Position numbers and translations under genes: made by a program
The notes under the pieces: model-generated
Databases searched by the model: none
Told to the model about the DNA's origin: nothing
What the model saw: only the letters and a program-made list of their open reading frames with translations
From: Brevibacterium sp. XM4083
GTDB lineage: Bacteria; Actinomycetota; Actinomycetes; Actinomycetales; Brevibacteriaceae
DNA: 64,000 nucleotides
Reading direction: 5' to 3'
NCBI RefSeq assembly: GCF_006489205.2
Contig: NZ_VFYR02000002.1
Coordinates: forward strand, 186,001 to 250,000
Part shown: positions 1 to 9,040 of the stretch, in pieces
Layout: each line of letters opens with the position of its first letter
How positions within the stretch are numbered: position 1 is the first letter of the stretch

Positions 1-678
1 TTCGAAGGCGCCTTCAACCCGCAGGGCATCGCCGGCGGCATCGTCGGCGTGATGATCATCGGCTTCCAGCGCTCGGCGTTCTCGAACGAGGCCGGCATCG
101 GCTCGGCCGCCATCGCGCACTCGGCGGTCAAGACCCGCCGGCCGATCTCCGAAGGCTTCGTCGCCCTCCTCGAGCCCTTCATCGACACCGTCGTCATCTG
201 CACCATGACCGCCCTGACGATCATCGTCGCCAACCAGCCCTCGTACCGCGAGGACCTCGGCGAAGGTGAGATCGGCGGCGTGGCGCTGGCCTCGGATGCC
301 TTCTCCACCGTCGCCTCGTGGTACCCGGCGCTGCTCGCCGTCGCCGTCGCGCTCTTCGCGTTCTCCACCCTCATCACGTGGACGTACTACGGGGAGCGGG
401 CCTGGAGCTACCTCTTCGGTCGCGGCAAGGCGACGATCATGGCCTTCCGCGTCCTCGTCTGCGTCTTCGTCGTCATCGGCTGTGTCGCCAGCTTCAGCAA
501 GGTCGTCGAGTTCGCCGATGCGGCGCTGTTCATGTGCGCCTTCATCAACATCCTCGGCCTCTACCTCCTCATGCCGGTCGTGAAGAAGGAGATGAAGAAG
601 TACCTCGCCGACCGCAAGGCCGGCACCCTCACCGACCCGGACACCAAGGACGCGGTCCCGGTCGAGCAGCCCGCCTGA
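1..678 (+). CDS. Sodium:alanine symporter family (AGCS) protein, 3' part
   Basis: The frame is already open at base 1, so the N-terminal half of the gene lies outside the window and 225 C-terminal residues are seen. The stretch NEAGIGSAAIAHSA matches the conserved AGCS family signature. It is followed by four clear hydrophobic segments and a short charged tail ending KDAVPVEQPA. Family members import alanine or glycine with sodium across the cytoplasmic membrane. Substrate cannot be read from this fragment. A strong hairpin follows 13 bases after the stop, so the transcript probably ends there. Confidence 0.93.
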   Translation, partial: FEGAFNPQGIAGGIVGVMIIGFQRSAFSNEAGIGSAAIAHSAVKTRRPISEGFVALLEPFIDTVVICTMTALTIIVANQPSYREDLGEGEIGGVALASDAFSTVASWYPALLAVAVALFAFSTLITWTYYGERAWSYLFGRGKATIMAFRVLVCVFVVIGCVASFSKVVEFADAALFMCAFINILGLYLLMPVVKKEMKKYLADRKAGTLTDPDTKDAVPVEQPA

Positions 679-690
679 CCCTCACCCTCC

Positions 691-725
691 CGTGCCCCGG
701 CCGTCCCCGCGACGCCCGGGGCACG
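691..725 (+). terminator. Hairpin after the symporter gene
   Basis: Arms CGTGCCCCGG (691-700) and CCGGGGCACG (716-725) pair perfectly over 10 bases around a 15-base loop. It lies between the symporter stop and the chorismate mutase promoter. There is no clear T-run, as is common in GC-rich actinobacteria, so termination is inferred from position and stability. Confidence 0.6.
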
Positions 726-761
726 GTCGTGTCCGCGGCAGTGTTGCCTCTGCGGATTGTC

Positions 762-767
762 TAGACT
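762..767 (+). promoter_or_regulatory. -10 element of a probable leaderless promoter
   Basis: TAGACT fits the actinobacterial TAnnnT -10 pattern and ends 6 bases before the GTG start at 774, so transcription would begin at or next to the start codon. No Shine-Dalgarno sequence precedes the GTG. No convincing -35 element is seen at the usual distance. Confidence 0.5.
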
Positions 768-773
768 GATCGG

Positions 774-1091
774 GTGACTGACGACGACACCGCCGCCTCC
801 CAGGCCGCCGACCGCCTGCTCGAGCTGCGGGGCAGCATCGACAACATCGACGCCGCCCTCATCCATCTGCTCGCCGAGCGCTTCAAGCTCACCGAATCCG
901 TCGGCGTGCTCAAGGCCGACCACGGTCTGCCCCCGGCCGACGAAGCGCGGGAGGCCCGGCAGGTCGCCCGCCTGCGCCGGCTCGCCGAGGACTCGCACCT
1001 CGATCCGGAGTTCGCGGAGAAGTTCCTCGCCTTCATCGTCGCCGAGGTGATCCACCATCACGAGCGGATCGCGGAGTCTCGCGAGAGCTGA
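774..1091 (+). CDS. Chorismate mutase, AroQ class
   Basis: This 105-residue protein has the all-helical AroQ pattern: LRGSIDNIDAALIHLLAER, then SVGVLK, with likely active-site residues Arg19, Arg36 and Lys47. It converts chorismate to prephenate in the cytoplasm, at the head of phenylalanine and tyrosine synthesis. The length fits the monofunctional short actinobacterial enzymes (about 90-105 residues). No signal peptide is seen, unlike secreted chorismate mutases. It stands alone between the symporter and the rplU promoter. The GTG start is chosen because a -10 hexamer ends 6 bases upstream, which fits a leaderless mRNA. Confidence 0.85.
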   Translation: MTDDDTAASQAADRLLELRGSIDNIDAALIHLLAERFKLTESVGVLKADHGLPPADEAREARQVARLRRLAEDSHLDPEFAEKFLAFIVAEVIHHHERIAESRES

Positions 1092-1182
1092 GCACCCGGT
1101 CCGGCGCCGTCGCAGCGCTGCGGTCCCGCATCGTCGCCGGACTGCGGTGCGGCGACGAGGCGGAGGTCACCTCCGCACCGGT

Positions 1183-1212
1183 TTGCCGTCGGCGGCCGGG
1201 ATCGACTAAGCT
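1183..1212 (+). promoter_or_regulatory. Probable sigma-A promoter of rplU-rpmA
   Basis: A -35-like TTGCCG (1183-1188) and a -10-like TAAGCT (1207-1212) are separated by 18 bases. Transcription would start near 1219, leaving a leader of about 128 bases before rplU. Confidence 0.5.
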
Positions 1213-1271
1213 TGAACGTCGGTGCGTCCGTCGCACCACGGCTGGTGATTCCTCTCAATGGGTCTGTCGTT

Positions 1272-1289
1272 CAGGGAGTTCGCTCCCTG
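1272..1289 (+). other. UUCG-capped hairpin in the rplU leader
   Basis: CAGGGAG-TTCG-CTCCCTG forms a perfect 7-base stem closed by a very stable UUCG tetraloop. It sits about 57 bases before the rplU start, in the long untranslated leader. Leaders of L21 operons often carry regulatory structures. Whether this one regulates or simply protects the 5' end cannot be decided from the sequence. Confidence 0.45.
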
Positions 1290-1346
1290 TCGAGCCAAGG
1301 CATCAACCGCCGTTCGCAAGATTTCTTACGCAGAAAGGGTTCGACC

Positions 1347-1655
1347 ATGGTCTACGCCATTGTCCGTGCCGGTGGCCACCAGGAAAAGGTCAGCGTCGGC
1401 GACATCATCACAGTGAATCGAATGAAGGCGCAGGCCGGGGACAGCGTCACGCTCGAACCCGTTCTCTTCGTCGACGGCGACGCGGTCACGACCGACGCCG
1501 ATGCCCTCTCCAAGATCTCGGTGAGCGCCGAGGTCGTCGGTGAGCTCCGCGGTCCCAAGATCGTGATTCAGAAGTACAAGAACAAGACCGGGTACAAGAA
1601 GCGTCAGGGCCACCGCCAGGACCTCACCCGTCTGAAGATCACGAACATCAAGTAA
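1347..1655 (+). CDS. rplU: 50S ribosomal protein L21
   Basis: This 102-residue protein begins [19 protein letters not shown] and ends with the L21 signature around [21 protein letters not shown]. It binds 23S rRNA in the large ribosomal subunit. The ATG at 1347 is preceded by AAAGGG and gives the normal family start. The frame is open further upstream, but the extra residues do not look like L21. rpmA follows 15 bases later, the standard L21-L27 operon. Confidence 0.98.
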   Translation: MVYAIVRAGGHQEKVSVGDIITVNRMKAQAGDSVTLEPVLFVDGDAVTTDADALSKISVSAEVVGELRGPKIVIQKYKNKTGYKKRQGHRQDLTRLKITNIK

Positions 1656-1670
1656 GAGGAGGCCTCTGAC

Positions 1671-1922
1671 ATGTCAAGCAAAAAGGGAGTCAGCTCGACC
1701 CGCAACGGTCGCGACTCGAACCCGCAGTACCTCGGTGTCAAGCGCTTCGGCGGCCAGGTCGTCAAGGCCGGTGAGATCATCGTCCGCCAGCGCGGCACGA
1801 AGTTCCACCCCGGTGCGAACGTCGGCCGCGGCGGAGACGACACGCTCTTCGCTCTGACCGCCGGTGCCGTCGAGTTCGGCAAGCGCAACGGTCGCAAGAT
1901 CGTCAACATCGTCGGCGTCTGA
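1671..1922 (+). CDS. rpmA: 50S ribosomal protein L27
   Basis: This 83-residue protein has the L27 pattern: a short N-terminus ([17 protein letters not shown]), then [22 protein letters not shown] and [19 protein letters not shown]27 lies near the peptidyl transferase centre. The N-terminus has no Firmicutes-type cleavable extension. An AGAGGAGG ribosome binding site overlaps the end of rplU. A perfect hairpin separates rpmA from obg. Confidence 0.98.
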   Translation: MSSKKGVSSTRNGRDSNPQYLGVKRFGGQVVKAGEIIVRQRGTKFHPGANVGRGGDDTLFALTAGAVEFGKRNGRKIVNIVGV

Positions 1923-1957
1923 CCGATACGATCTGATCTGCCCCGCTTCAGGGGTCC

Positions 1958-1989
1958 ATGAAGGGTGAGTCTCACGACTCACCCTTCAT
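1958..1989 (+). terminator. Perfect 13-bp hairpin between rpmA and obg
   Basis: ATGAAGGGTGAGT (1958-1970) and its exact reverse complement (1977-1989) enclose the 6-base loop CTCACG. It ends 16 bases before the obg ATG and is followed by TGATATAAGG rather than a T-run. It may act as a partial terminator that lowers obg-proBA expression relative to the ribosomal protein genes, or as an mRNA processing site. Confidence 0.55.
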
Positions 1990-2005
1990 CTGATATAAGG
2001 ACATC

Positions 2006-3538
2006 ATGGCCACCGAGTTCATTGATCGCGTCACGGTACACCTTGCGGCCGGCGACGGCGGAAACGGCTGCTCGTCGATCCGGCGGGAGAAGTTCAAACC
2101 GCTCGGCGGCCCCGACGGCGCCAACGGCGGTCGCGGCGGCGACATCACCTTCGTCGTCGACCCGCAGACGACGACCCTGCTGCCCCTCCACCACCGCCCC
2201 CACCTCAAGGCCGACGGCGGCGGTATCGGCAAGGGCGACCTGCGCCACGGCGCCGACGGCAAGGACCTCATCGTGCCCGTGCCCGACGGCACGGTCGTCA
2301 AGACCCAGGACGGTCAGATCCTCGCCGACCTCGTCGGCGCCGGCACGGAGTTCGTCGCCGCGGCGGGCGGCCGGGGTGGGCTCGGCAATGCCGCTCTCGC
2401 CTCGACGAAGCGCAAGGCACCCGGTTTCGCCCTCCTCGGCGAACCCGGTGAGGCCTCCACGCTCGTCCTCGAGCTCAAGACGATCGCCGACGTCGCCCTC
2501 GTCGGCTACCCCTCGGCAGGCAAGTCGAGTCTCATCGCCGCGCTGTCGGCGGCGAAGCCGAAGATCGCCGACTACCCGTTCACGACGCTCGTGCCCAACC
2601 TCGGCGTCGTCGAAGCCGGGGATGTCCGCTACACCGTCGCCGACGTCCCCGGGCTCATCCCCGGGGCGTCCGAGGGCAAGGGCCTCGGGCTGGAGTTCCT
2701 CCGTCACGTCGAACGGACCGCCGCCCTCGTCCACGTCATCGACATGGCGACGTGGGAGCCCGGCCGCGACCCGGTCTCCGACCTCGAGGTCATCGAGGCC
2801 GAACTCACCGCGTACTCCGTCGACCTCGGCGAGGAGGGCGGGGACCTCCCGCTCTCGCAGCGTCCGAAGCTCGTCGCCCTCAACAAGGTCGACATCCCCG
2901 ACGGCCGCGAACTCGCCGACATCGTCCGCCCCGACCTCGAGGCCGCCGGCTACCGGGTCTTCGAAGTCTCCGCCGTCAGCCATGCGGGACTGCGCGAGCT
3001 CTCCTTCGCGATGGCCGGTCTCGTCGCCGCCGAACGCGAACGGCGCGCCGAGGTCGAAGCCGTGCCGCAGCGCGTCGTCATCCGGCCCAAGGCCGTCGAC
3101 GACAAGGGCTTCACGATCCGCACCGAACGCGACGCCGACGGTCCGGTCTTCCGGGTCCTCGGCGACAAGCCCGAACGCTGGGTCGTCCAGACCGACTTCG
3201 CCAACGACGAAGCCGTCGGCTACCTCGCCGACCGACTCGAGCGCCTCGGCGTCGAAGAGGCACTGTTCAAGGCCGGCGCGACCCCGGGCGATACCGTCGT
3301 CATCGGCGAGGGCGACGGCGTCGTCTTCGACTGGGACCCCACGAGCGTCGGCGGTGCCGAGCTGCTCGGCTCCCGCGGCACCGACCTCCGACTCGAGGAG
3401 GAGGCCCGTGCGAGCCGCAAGGAGCGCAAGGCCGCCTACCACGAGCGGCAGGACGCGAAGGCCGCGACCCGGGCGGAGTTCGAGAAGGAGCGGCTCGCCG
3501 AGCGCGCCGCCCGCGAGAACTCCGCCGACGAGCGATGA
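2006..3538 (+). CDS. obg: Obg family ribosome-assembly GTPase
   Basis: This 510-residue protein has an N-terminal glycine-rich Obg fold (roughly 1-160, with [18 protein letters not shown] and [10 protein letters not shown]). A GTPase domain follows: P-loop GYPSAGKSS at 167-175, DVPGLIPGA, and NKVD. A C-terminal OCT domain follows, with a charged tail rich in Glu, Arg and Lys. It acts in late 50S maturation and stress signalling in the cytoplasm. The ATG at 2006 follows an AAGGA site. The stop overlaps the proB ATG by 4 bases. At 510 residues it has the long tail common in actinobacteria. Confidence 0.97.
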   Translation: MATEFIDRVTVHLAAGDGGNGCSSIRREKFKPLGGPDGANGGRGGDITFVVDPQTTTLLPLHHRPHLKADGGGIGKGDLRHGADGKDLIVPVPDGTVVKTQDGQILADLVGAGTEFVAAAGGRGGLGNAALASTKRKAPGFALLGEPGEASTLVLELKTIADVALVGYPSAGKSSLIAALSAAKPKIADYPFTTLVPNLGVVEAGDVRYTVADVPGLIPGASEGKGLGLEFLRHVERTAALVHVIDMATWEPGRDPVSDLEVIEAELTAYSVDLGEEGGDLPLSQRPKLVALNKVDIPDGRELADIVRPDLEAAGYRVFEVSAVSHAGLRELSFAMAGLVAAERERRAEVEAVPQRVVIRPKAVDDKGFTIRTERDADGPVFRVLGDKPERWVVQTDFANDEAVGYLADRLERLGVEEALFKAGATPGDTVVIGEGDGVVFDWDPTSVGGAELLGSRGTDLRLEEEARASRKERKAAYHERQDAKAATRAEFEKERLAERAARENSADER

Positions 3539-4698
3539 CCGCGACGACCGCGGCCGCCGACTCCGCGACCGTGCGGGCCGACATCGCCGGTGCCAAGCGC
3601 GTCGTCGTCAAGGTCGGCTCCTCGTCGCTGACGACGCTTGACGGCGGGCTCGACGAGTCACGGCTCGTGGCGCTCACCGACGTCATCGCCGCCCACCGGG
3701 CCGACGGCCGGGAGATCATCCTCGTCTCCTCGGGGGCGATCGCCGCGGGACTCGAACCCGTCGGCCTGCGCCGCCGGCCGCGCGACCTCGCCACCCAGCA
3801 GGCCGCCGCCGGGGTCGGACAGGGGCTGCTCATGGCCGCCTACGCGCGGGCACTGGGCCGCTTCGACCTCGTCCCCTCCCAGGTCCTGCTCTCGGCCGAC
3901 GACCTCATCCGCCGCACCCGGTACAAGAACGCGCAGCGGGCCATCGACCGTCTGCTGTCCCTGGGCACGCTGCCGATCGTCAACGAGAACGACGCTGTGG
4001 CCACCGAGGAGATCCGCTTCGGCGACAACGACCGCCTCGCCGCCCTCGTCGCCCACCTCTCCCACGCCGACGCGCTCGTCCTCCTCTCCGACGTCGACGC
4101 CCTCTACACGGGACCCCCGTCCCAGGCCGGCGCCAGGCGCATCGACCATGTCGCCGGTCCCGACGACCTCGGTGCCGTGGCGATCGGCGGGGTCGGGACG
4201 GCCGGCACGGGCACCGGGGGAATGGCGACGAAGGTCGACGCCGCCCTCATGGTCACCGACTCCGGCATCCCCGCCGTGCTCACCTCCGCCGACCGGGTCG
4301 GCGACGTGCTCACCGGGGGGAGCGCTGGCACGTCCTTCGCCGTCACCCACCGTCGCCGCGGCACCCGACTGCTGTGGCTGCGCCATCTCGCCAAGACGTT
4401 CGGTTCGGTGACGATCGACGACGGCGCCGAGGCGGCCGTGCGGTCGCGGGGCACGAGCCTGCTCGCCGCCGGCGTCGTCGGCGTCGAAGGGGACTTCGAA
4501 GCCGGGGATCCCGTCGAGATCAGGAACACCGGCGGGCAGATCGTGGCGCGGGGGATGACGAACTTCTCCGCCGCCGAGCTGCCGACGATGTTCGGCCTGA
4601 CCACCGAGGAACTTGGCACCCGGCTGGGAAGTGACTACCGTAAAGAAGTCATCCATCGCAATGATCTCGTCCTCACGCATGTGAGCGAGAGGAGTTAG
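3535..4698 (+). CDS. proB: Glutamate 5-kinase with PUA domain
   Basis: This 387-residue protein starts in the ATGA overlap with obg. It has the amino acid kinase fold: KVGSSSLT near residue 26, [21 protein letters not shown] and [14 protein letters not shown]-terminal PUA domain follows (from about residue 290). It phosphorylates glutamate in the first step of proline synthesis and is usually feedback-inhibited by proline. It is followed after 3 bases by proA, so the two pathway steps are co-expressed with obg. Confidence 0.96.
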   Translation: MTATTAAADSATVRADIAGAKRVVVKVGSSSLTTLDGGLDESRLVALTDVIAAHRADGREIILVSSGAIAAGLEPVGLRRRPRDLATQQAAAGVGQGLLMAAYARALGRFDLVPSQVLLSADDLIRRTRYKNAQRAIDRLLSLGTLPIVNENDAVATEEIRFGDNDRLAALVAHLSHADALVLLSDVDALYTGPPSQAGARRIDHVAGPDDLGAVAIGGVGTAGTGTGGMATKVDAALMVTDSGIPAVLTSADRVGDVLTGGSAGTSFAVTHRRRGTRLLWLRHLAKTFGSVTIDDGAEAAVRSRGTSLLAAGVVGVEGDFEAGDPVEIRNTGGQIVARGMTNFSAAELPTMFGLTTEELGTRLGSDYRKEVIHRNDLVLTHVSERS

Positions 4699-4701
4699 TC
4701 C

Positions 4702-5991
4702 ATGCCCGCTGCTGCCGACATCCATCCCAAGATCGTGCGCGGGGTGACGCGGATCGCCAGGAACGCGAAGGCGGCCGCCGCACGTCTGGCCACGACCTCG
4801 ACCGCGGAGAAGAACGCCGCGCTCCAGGCGATCGCCGACGGTCTGCGGGCGAACTCCGCGCGCATCGTCAAAGCCAATGCGATCGACCTCGCCGCGGGGG
4901 CCGAGAACGGGATGAGCGAGTCCCTCCTCGATCGGCTCCGCCTCGACGAGGAGCGGATCTCCGCGATCGCCTCGGCGGTCGAACAGGTCATCGACATCCC
5001 CGACCCGGTCGGCACCGTCGTCGTCGGCCGCACCCTGCCCAACGGTGTGCGCCTGACCCAGAACCGGGTGCCCATGGGTGTGATCGGCGCGATCTACGAG
5101 GCCCGCCCCAATGTTACGGTCGACATCGCGATCCTCGCGCTCAAGGCCGGCAATGCGACGATCCTGCGCGGGGGATCGGCCGCGGAGAACACGAACGCCG
5201 AACTCGTCTCCGTCCTCCGCCGCGCCGTCGAATCCGTCCGCCTGCCCGCGGACACGATCAACACGATCGACCAGCACGGCCGCGACGGGGCCGTCGTGCT
5301 GATGAACTCCCGCGACTACGTCGACCTCCTCATCCCGCGCGGCGGGGCCGAGCTCATCAACACCGTCGTCCAGGAGTCGATCGTGCCCGTCATCGAGACG
5401 GGCATCGGCAACGTCCACATGTTCATCGACTCCTCGGCGACGGTGAAGAACGCCGTCGACCTCGTCCTCAACTCGAAGACCCAGCGGCCCAGCGTCTGCA
5501 ACGCACTCGAGACCCTGCTCGTCCATGAGAAGGCCGCCAAGCGCGTGCTGCCGAAGATCCTCGAACGCCTCGACCAGGCCGGCGTCGTCGTCCACGCCGA
5601 CGCCGATGTCGCAGCGCTGGCGCCCGAGTCGATGAAGATCCGCCGGGTCTCGCGCCGGGACTGGGCCAAGGAGTACCTCGACCTCGAACTCGCGATCAAG
5701 CTCGTTAACGGCATCGACGAGGCGATCGAGCACATCCGCGCCTACACCTCGGGCCACACCGAGGTGATCGTGACGAAGGACATCGACAACGCCGAGACCT
5801 TCGTCACAGCCATCGACGCCGCCGCCGTCGGCGTCAACGTCTCGACCCGCTTCACCGACGGCGGCGAGTTCGGGTTCGGCGCAGAGGTCGGCATCTCGAC
5901 GCAGAAGCTCCACGCCCGCGGACCGATGGGCGTCGAGCAGCTGACGACGACGAAATGGGTCATGCTCGGAAACGGGCAGATCCGCGACTGA
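4702..5991 (+). CDS. proA: Gamma-glutamyl phosphate reductase
   Basis: This 429-residue enzyme reduces glutamyl phosphate to glutamate semialdehyde with NADPH. It carries the aldehyde-dehydrogenase-like motifs of ProA: VPMGVIGAIYEARPNVT, ILRGGSAAENTNAEL, and the catalytic cysteine Cys266 in RPSVCNALETL. The C-terminus has FGFGAEVGISTQKLHARGPMG. The start at 4702 has an AGAGGAG site in the end of proB. A compound hairpin just downstream probably ends the obg-proBA unit. Confidence 0.96.
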   Translation: MPAAADIHPKIVRGVTRIARNAKAAAARLATTSTAEKNAALQAIADGLRANSARIVKANAIDLAAGAENGMSESLLDRLRLDEERISAIASAVEQVIDIPDPVGTVVVGRTLPNGVRLTQNRVPMGVIGAIYEARPNVTVDIAILALKAGNATILRGGSAAENTNAELVSVLRRAVESVRLPADTINTIDQHGRDGAVVLMNSRDYVDLLIPRGGAELINTVVQESIVPVIETGIGNVHMFIDSSATVKNAVDLVLNSKTQRPSVCNALETLLVHEKAAKRVLPKILERLDQAGVVVHADADVAALAPESMKIRRVSRRDWAKEYLDLELAIKLVNGIDEAIEHIRAYTSGHTEVIVTKDIDNAETFVTAIDAAAVGVNVSTRFTDGGEFGFGAEVGISTQKLHARGPMGVEQLTTTKWVMLGNGQIRD

Positions 5992-5994
5992 CTT

Positions 5995-6028
5995 CGCCCA
6001 TGTCGCTGCGCACGCAGACGACAGGGCG
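5995..6028 (+). terminator. Compound hairpin after proA
   Basis: CGCCC/GGGCG closes the outside, TGTCG pairs with CGACA, and CTGC pairs with GCAG around a 4-base loop, with single-base bulges. It lies 3 bases after the proA stop. No T-run follows. Confidence 0.5.
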
Positions 6029-6075
6029 TGAGAAACTGAAGTGAACAGACTCATCAAGGGACAAGGAGCACTCTC

Positions 6076-6228
6076 GTGAACGCAACTCTGCTGGCCGCCG
6101 CAACCGAAGGCGCGGCACACACCGAGCTGCCGATGGAGCCGATCGGCTACGGCCTCATCACACTCGCGATCTTCATCTCGATGGCCGTCGTCGCACGGTC
6201 GTGGAAGGGCATCTCGTACCGCCACTGA
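6076..6228 (+). CDS. Small single-span membrane protein (50 residues)
   Basis: The GTG at 6076 follows an AAGGAG site with 7-base spacing and opens a 50-codon frame. It encodes [12 protein letters not shown]..., one hydrophobic helix ([19 protein letters not shown], about 30-44 plus flanks), and a short basic C-terminus ending KGISYRH. It stops 1 base before the nadD start, so the two are probably co-translated. A small membrane protein before nadD is common in related actinobacteria, but I know no function. No catalytic residues are seen. Confidence 0.7.
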   Translation: MNATLLAAATEGAAHTELPMEPIGYGLITLAIFISMAVVARSWKGISYRH

Positions 6229-6229
6229 T

Positions 6230-6835
6230 ATGGCAGAACGCACACGTCGGGTCGGTGTCATGGGCGGCACCTTCGACCCCATCCACCACGGACACCTGGT
6301 CGCGGCCAGCGAGGTGCAGTCGACGTTCGACCTCGACGAAGTCGTCTTCGTCCCCACCGGTCGGCCGTACCAGAAGGACGACAAGACCGTCACCGACGCC
6401 GAGCATCGGTACCTCATGACGGTCATCGCGACGGCGTCGAACCCGCGGTTCCGCGTCTCCCGCGTCGACATCGACCGTCCCGGTCCGACCTACACGATCG
6501 ACACCCTGCGGGATCTGTCGAACAGCCTCGGCGAGAACACGGAGATGTTCTTCATCACCGGCGCGGACGCTTTGGCTCAGATTCTGACATGGAAGAATGT
6601 CGATGAGCTGTTCTCCTTGGCGCACTTCGTCGGGGTCAGCCGGCCGGGGCACGAACTCCGCAGCGAGGGCCTGCCCGTCGACCGGCTGAGTCTCGCGCAG
6701 ATCCCGGCGCTGGCGATCTCGTCAACGGACTGCAGGCAACGGGTGATGGATGGAGCCCCGGTCTGGTACCTCGTGCCGGACGGCGTGGTGCAGTACATCG
6801 CGAAACACGATCTGTACAGGAGTGGAAATGGCTGA
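6230..6835 (+). CDS. nadD: Nicotinate-nucleotide adenylyltransferase
   Basis: This 201-residue enzyme transfers AMP to nicotinate mononucleotide in NAD synthesis. The nucleotidyl-transferase motif [12 protein letters not shown] is near residue 12 and the late motif [10 protein letters not shown] is present. It lies between the 50-residue membrane protein and a long membrane-anchored protein, and overlaps the latter by 8 bases (ATGGCTGA). The rsfS gene that usually follows nadD directly is here displaced by that insert. Confidence 0.96.
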   Translation: MAERTRRVGVMGGTFDPIHHGHLVAASEVQSTFDLDEVVFVPTGRPYQKDDKTVTDAEHRYLMTVIATASNPRFRVSRVDIDRPGPTYTIDTLRDLSNSLGENTEMFFITGADALAQILTWKNVDELFSLAHFVGVSRPGHELRSEGLPVDRLSLAQIPALAISSTDCRQRVMDGAPVWYLVPDGVVQYIAKHDLYRSGNG

Positions 6836-8576
6836 AGAGCAGTTCACGTCTCGACGTGCGAGGCGCGAAGCCGAGCGACTGGCCGCGGAAGAGGAGTTCG
6901 AGGCCAGGTCGTCCGCTCCCCAGGCGTCCGACGGCAGCCGCGCGGACTTCCTCACCCCACCGAAGCGTCCGACCGAGAAGCCGGCGACGACCACCGAGGC
7001 GGACTCCGCGTCGGTCAGCGACGCTCCGCTTGCCGCCGGTGGCGGCTCAGCATCGGGCGCCGGTGAGGCGGCTCCGTCGGCCCAGTCACCGGTGCCGTCG
7101 ACGCCCCCGGCGTCTTCGCCGCAGACTCCGCAGGCCCCACAGACGCCTGCGGCCCCACAGACCCCTCCGGCCGCTGCGGCCCCGCAGACTCCTGAGTCTC
7201 CGGCGACACCGGCTCCCGAGAAGTCCGCTCCGGCCCGGCCCGCCGCGGCAGCGCCGGCCCCGGTCGGCGGCAGCGCGGGATCGACTCCCGCTGACCTTCC
7301 CTCGTCGCGCATCGACCCGGCGCCGACGCCGAAGGTCTCGCACGAGCGCGGGGCACTGGCCTCCGATCACCTGCCGCAGGAGCGGCCACCGGTCAACGCC
7401 GAGGATCGGCTCGACCCCCGCCGGGCACCGCTGCCGCACTTCGAATCGCGCGCCGCGCGCAAACGCTACCTGCGCGAGCACGGCCTGTCGATGGACGGCG
7501 ACCTCTCCACGGGAGCGATCCCCGTCATCGCCGACCCCGCCGCGGATTCCCAGTCCGACGACACTGCCTCACAGACCAGCGACACGACCGCGAAGGCAGC
7601 CTCGGGTGAGCACGAATCGTTCGACGCCGCCGGCTTCGGTGGGTCGTCGGCCGAAGTGGCTGCTCGCGACTTCGAATCACCGGTGACCGCCGACTCGGCG
7701 CCGCGCCCGGCCTCCGGACCCGACGACGCGCTCTCGCGTCCTCTCCCGGAGACCACCCCCGAGACGTCGGCCCCCGCGCAGCCGACGCCGAGCGGCGACG
7801 CTGCGGCGGCGAAGGCGCCTGCGGCGGACACCTCTGCGACTGCCGCGAAGACGGACGCCGCCACGACCGACGCGAAGCCGGACGCCGTCGAGTCGGCGGC
7901 GACGAAGGCAACCCCCGCCGCGACGTCCGATGCGGCCGCGAAGCCCGCGGCCGCATCGGACGCGGACGGACCGGAGCCGGCCACCCGGTCCCGGCGGATG
8001 CCGATCGTCAATCCGCCGAGCACCTCGGGCGTGCGGGTCGTCACCGCCGCCTCGGCGAAGGTCTCCGAACCCGGCGCGAAGGAGACCGCAGCCTCGAAGG
8101 ACGGTGCTGCGTCGAAGAGCGATGCCGCGTCGAAGACCGATTCCGCGTCGAAGGGTGAGGCAGCCTCGAAGGGTCAGGCCGCGTCGAAGGGCGAGGCCGC
8201 GTCGACGAAGCGCGGAACAGCGACGGACGCCTCGGCGCCGAACTCCTCGTCGGACGCCGCACGGGACCGCGACTCTCGCACCGAGGAGGCGGCGACGGTA
8301 CAGTCGGCCGACGACGCCGCCCGCGAACTCGCCGCGAACCCCGAGACCCGTCCGATGGACACCGTGCCCGAGGCGTGGTCCCTGCCGAACTCCGACTATG
8401 AGGACGAAGAGACCGAGAACCCGCCCGGCACCCGCATCAAGGCGAGTGCCGTGACCGGGTACGACGGGCAGATCCTTGTTGGCGAAGAGCCATCCAAAGT
8501 ACCCTTTATCGTGCTGGGCGTGGCGGCGCTCTTCGCCGTCGCCCTCATCGTCATCGCACTCGTCATGCTGCTGTGA
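6828..8576 (+). CDS. Long disordered Ala/Ser/Pro-rich protein with C-terminal membrane anchor
   Basis: This 582-residue protein is not assigned to a family I know. Residues 3-30 are a charged helix ([24 protein letters not shown]). A long low-complexity region follows, rich in Ala, Ser, Thr, Pro and Asp, with PQTP-type repeats at about 90-130. A run of degenerate seven-residue units of the type AASKGEA or SASKGEA is encoded at about 8090-8205. The last 25 residues form one hydrophobic helix ([20 protein letters not shown]) at the extreme C-terminus, so most of the chain faces the cytoplasm if it is tail-anchored. It sits between nadD and rsfS. Function unknown. Confidence 0.75.
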   Translation: MAEEQFTSRRARREAERLAAEEEFEARSSAPQASDGSRADFLTPPKRPTEKPATTTEADSASVSDAPLAAGGGSASGAGEAAPSAQSPVPSTPPASSPQTPQAPQTPAAPQTPPAAAAPQTPESPATPAPEKSAPARPAAAAPAPVGGSAGSTPADLPSSRIDPAPTPKVSHERGALASDHLPQERPPVNAEDRLDPRRAPLPHFESRAARKRYLREHGLSMDGDLSTGAIPVIADPAADSQSDDTASQTSDTTAKAASGEHESFDAAGFGGSSAEVAARDFESPVTADSAPRPASGPDDALSRPLPETTPETSAPAQPTPSGDAAAAKAPAADTSATAAKTDAATTDAKPDAVESAATKATPAATSDAAAKPAAASDADGPEPATRSRRMPIVNPPSTSGVRVVTAASAKVSEPGAKETAASKDGAASKSDAASKTDSASKGEAASKGQAASKGEAASTKRGTATDASAPNSSSDAARDRDSRTEEAATVQSADDAARELAANPETRPMDTVPEAWSLPNSDYEDEETENPPGTRIKASAVTGYDGQILVGEEPSKVPFIVLGVAALFAVALIVIALVMLL

Positions 8577-8602
8577 CAACCTGAACCCTGGGAAAGGACC
8601 AC

Positions 8603-9040
8603 GTGGACACCACTGAACTGCTTCGGATCGCCGCCAAAGGCGCCGATGACAAGCTCGGCACCGATATCGTCGCCCTCGACGTCAGCTCCACCCTCTACAT
8701 TACCGACGCCTTCCTCATCGTGTCCGCGGAGAACGAACGGCAGGTCGGTGCGATCGTCGACGGCGTCGAGGAGGCGCTGCTCAAGCAGGCCGGACGCAAA
8801 CCCCTGCGGCGGGAGGGACGCGGCACCGGTGACTGGGTGCTCCTCGACTACGGCGACATCGTCGTCCACGTCTTCTCCACCGAACAGCGCGAGTACTACG
8901 CGCTCGAGCGCCTGTGGAAGGACGTTCCCGTCATCGACGTGACGATCGACGAGACTGCCGATGACGACGACTCGGCCGACGACGCTGCACCTGTCGACAC
9001 CGAGTCCGACGGTCCTGCCGCCGGCACCGAGACTCGATGA
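8603..9040 (+). CDS. rsfS: Ribosome silencing factor
   Basis: This 145-residue member of the RsfS/Iojap family binds L14 and blocks subunit joining in starved cells. Family motifs include ALDVSSTLYITDAFLIVSA, NERQVGAIVDGVEE and GTGDWVLLDYGDIVVHVFS, then REYYALERLW. The C-terminus carries an unusual acidic extension (TADDDDSADD) beyond the normal core. The GTG start follows GGAAAGGA. It overlaps the next gene by 4 bases. Confidence 0.94.
   Translation: MDTTELLRIAAKGADDKLGTDIVALDVSSTLYITDAFLIVSAENERQVGAIVDGVEEALLKQAGRKPLRREGRGTGDWVLLDYGDIVVHVFSTEQREYYALERLWKDVPVIDVTIDETADDDDSADDAAPVDTESDGPAAGTETR

Noticed and set aside
1212..1346. Upstream extension of the rplU frame
   Set aside because: It lies in the leader RNA containing the UUCG hairpin and does not resemble L21; the ATG at 1347 has AAAGGG before it.
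3658..6471. 937-codon reverse-strand open frame across proB, proA and nadD
   Set aside because: It is a GC-driven shadow of the plus-strand genes, rich in Arg, Gly, Asp and Val with no domain. All three sense genes are unambiguous.
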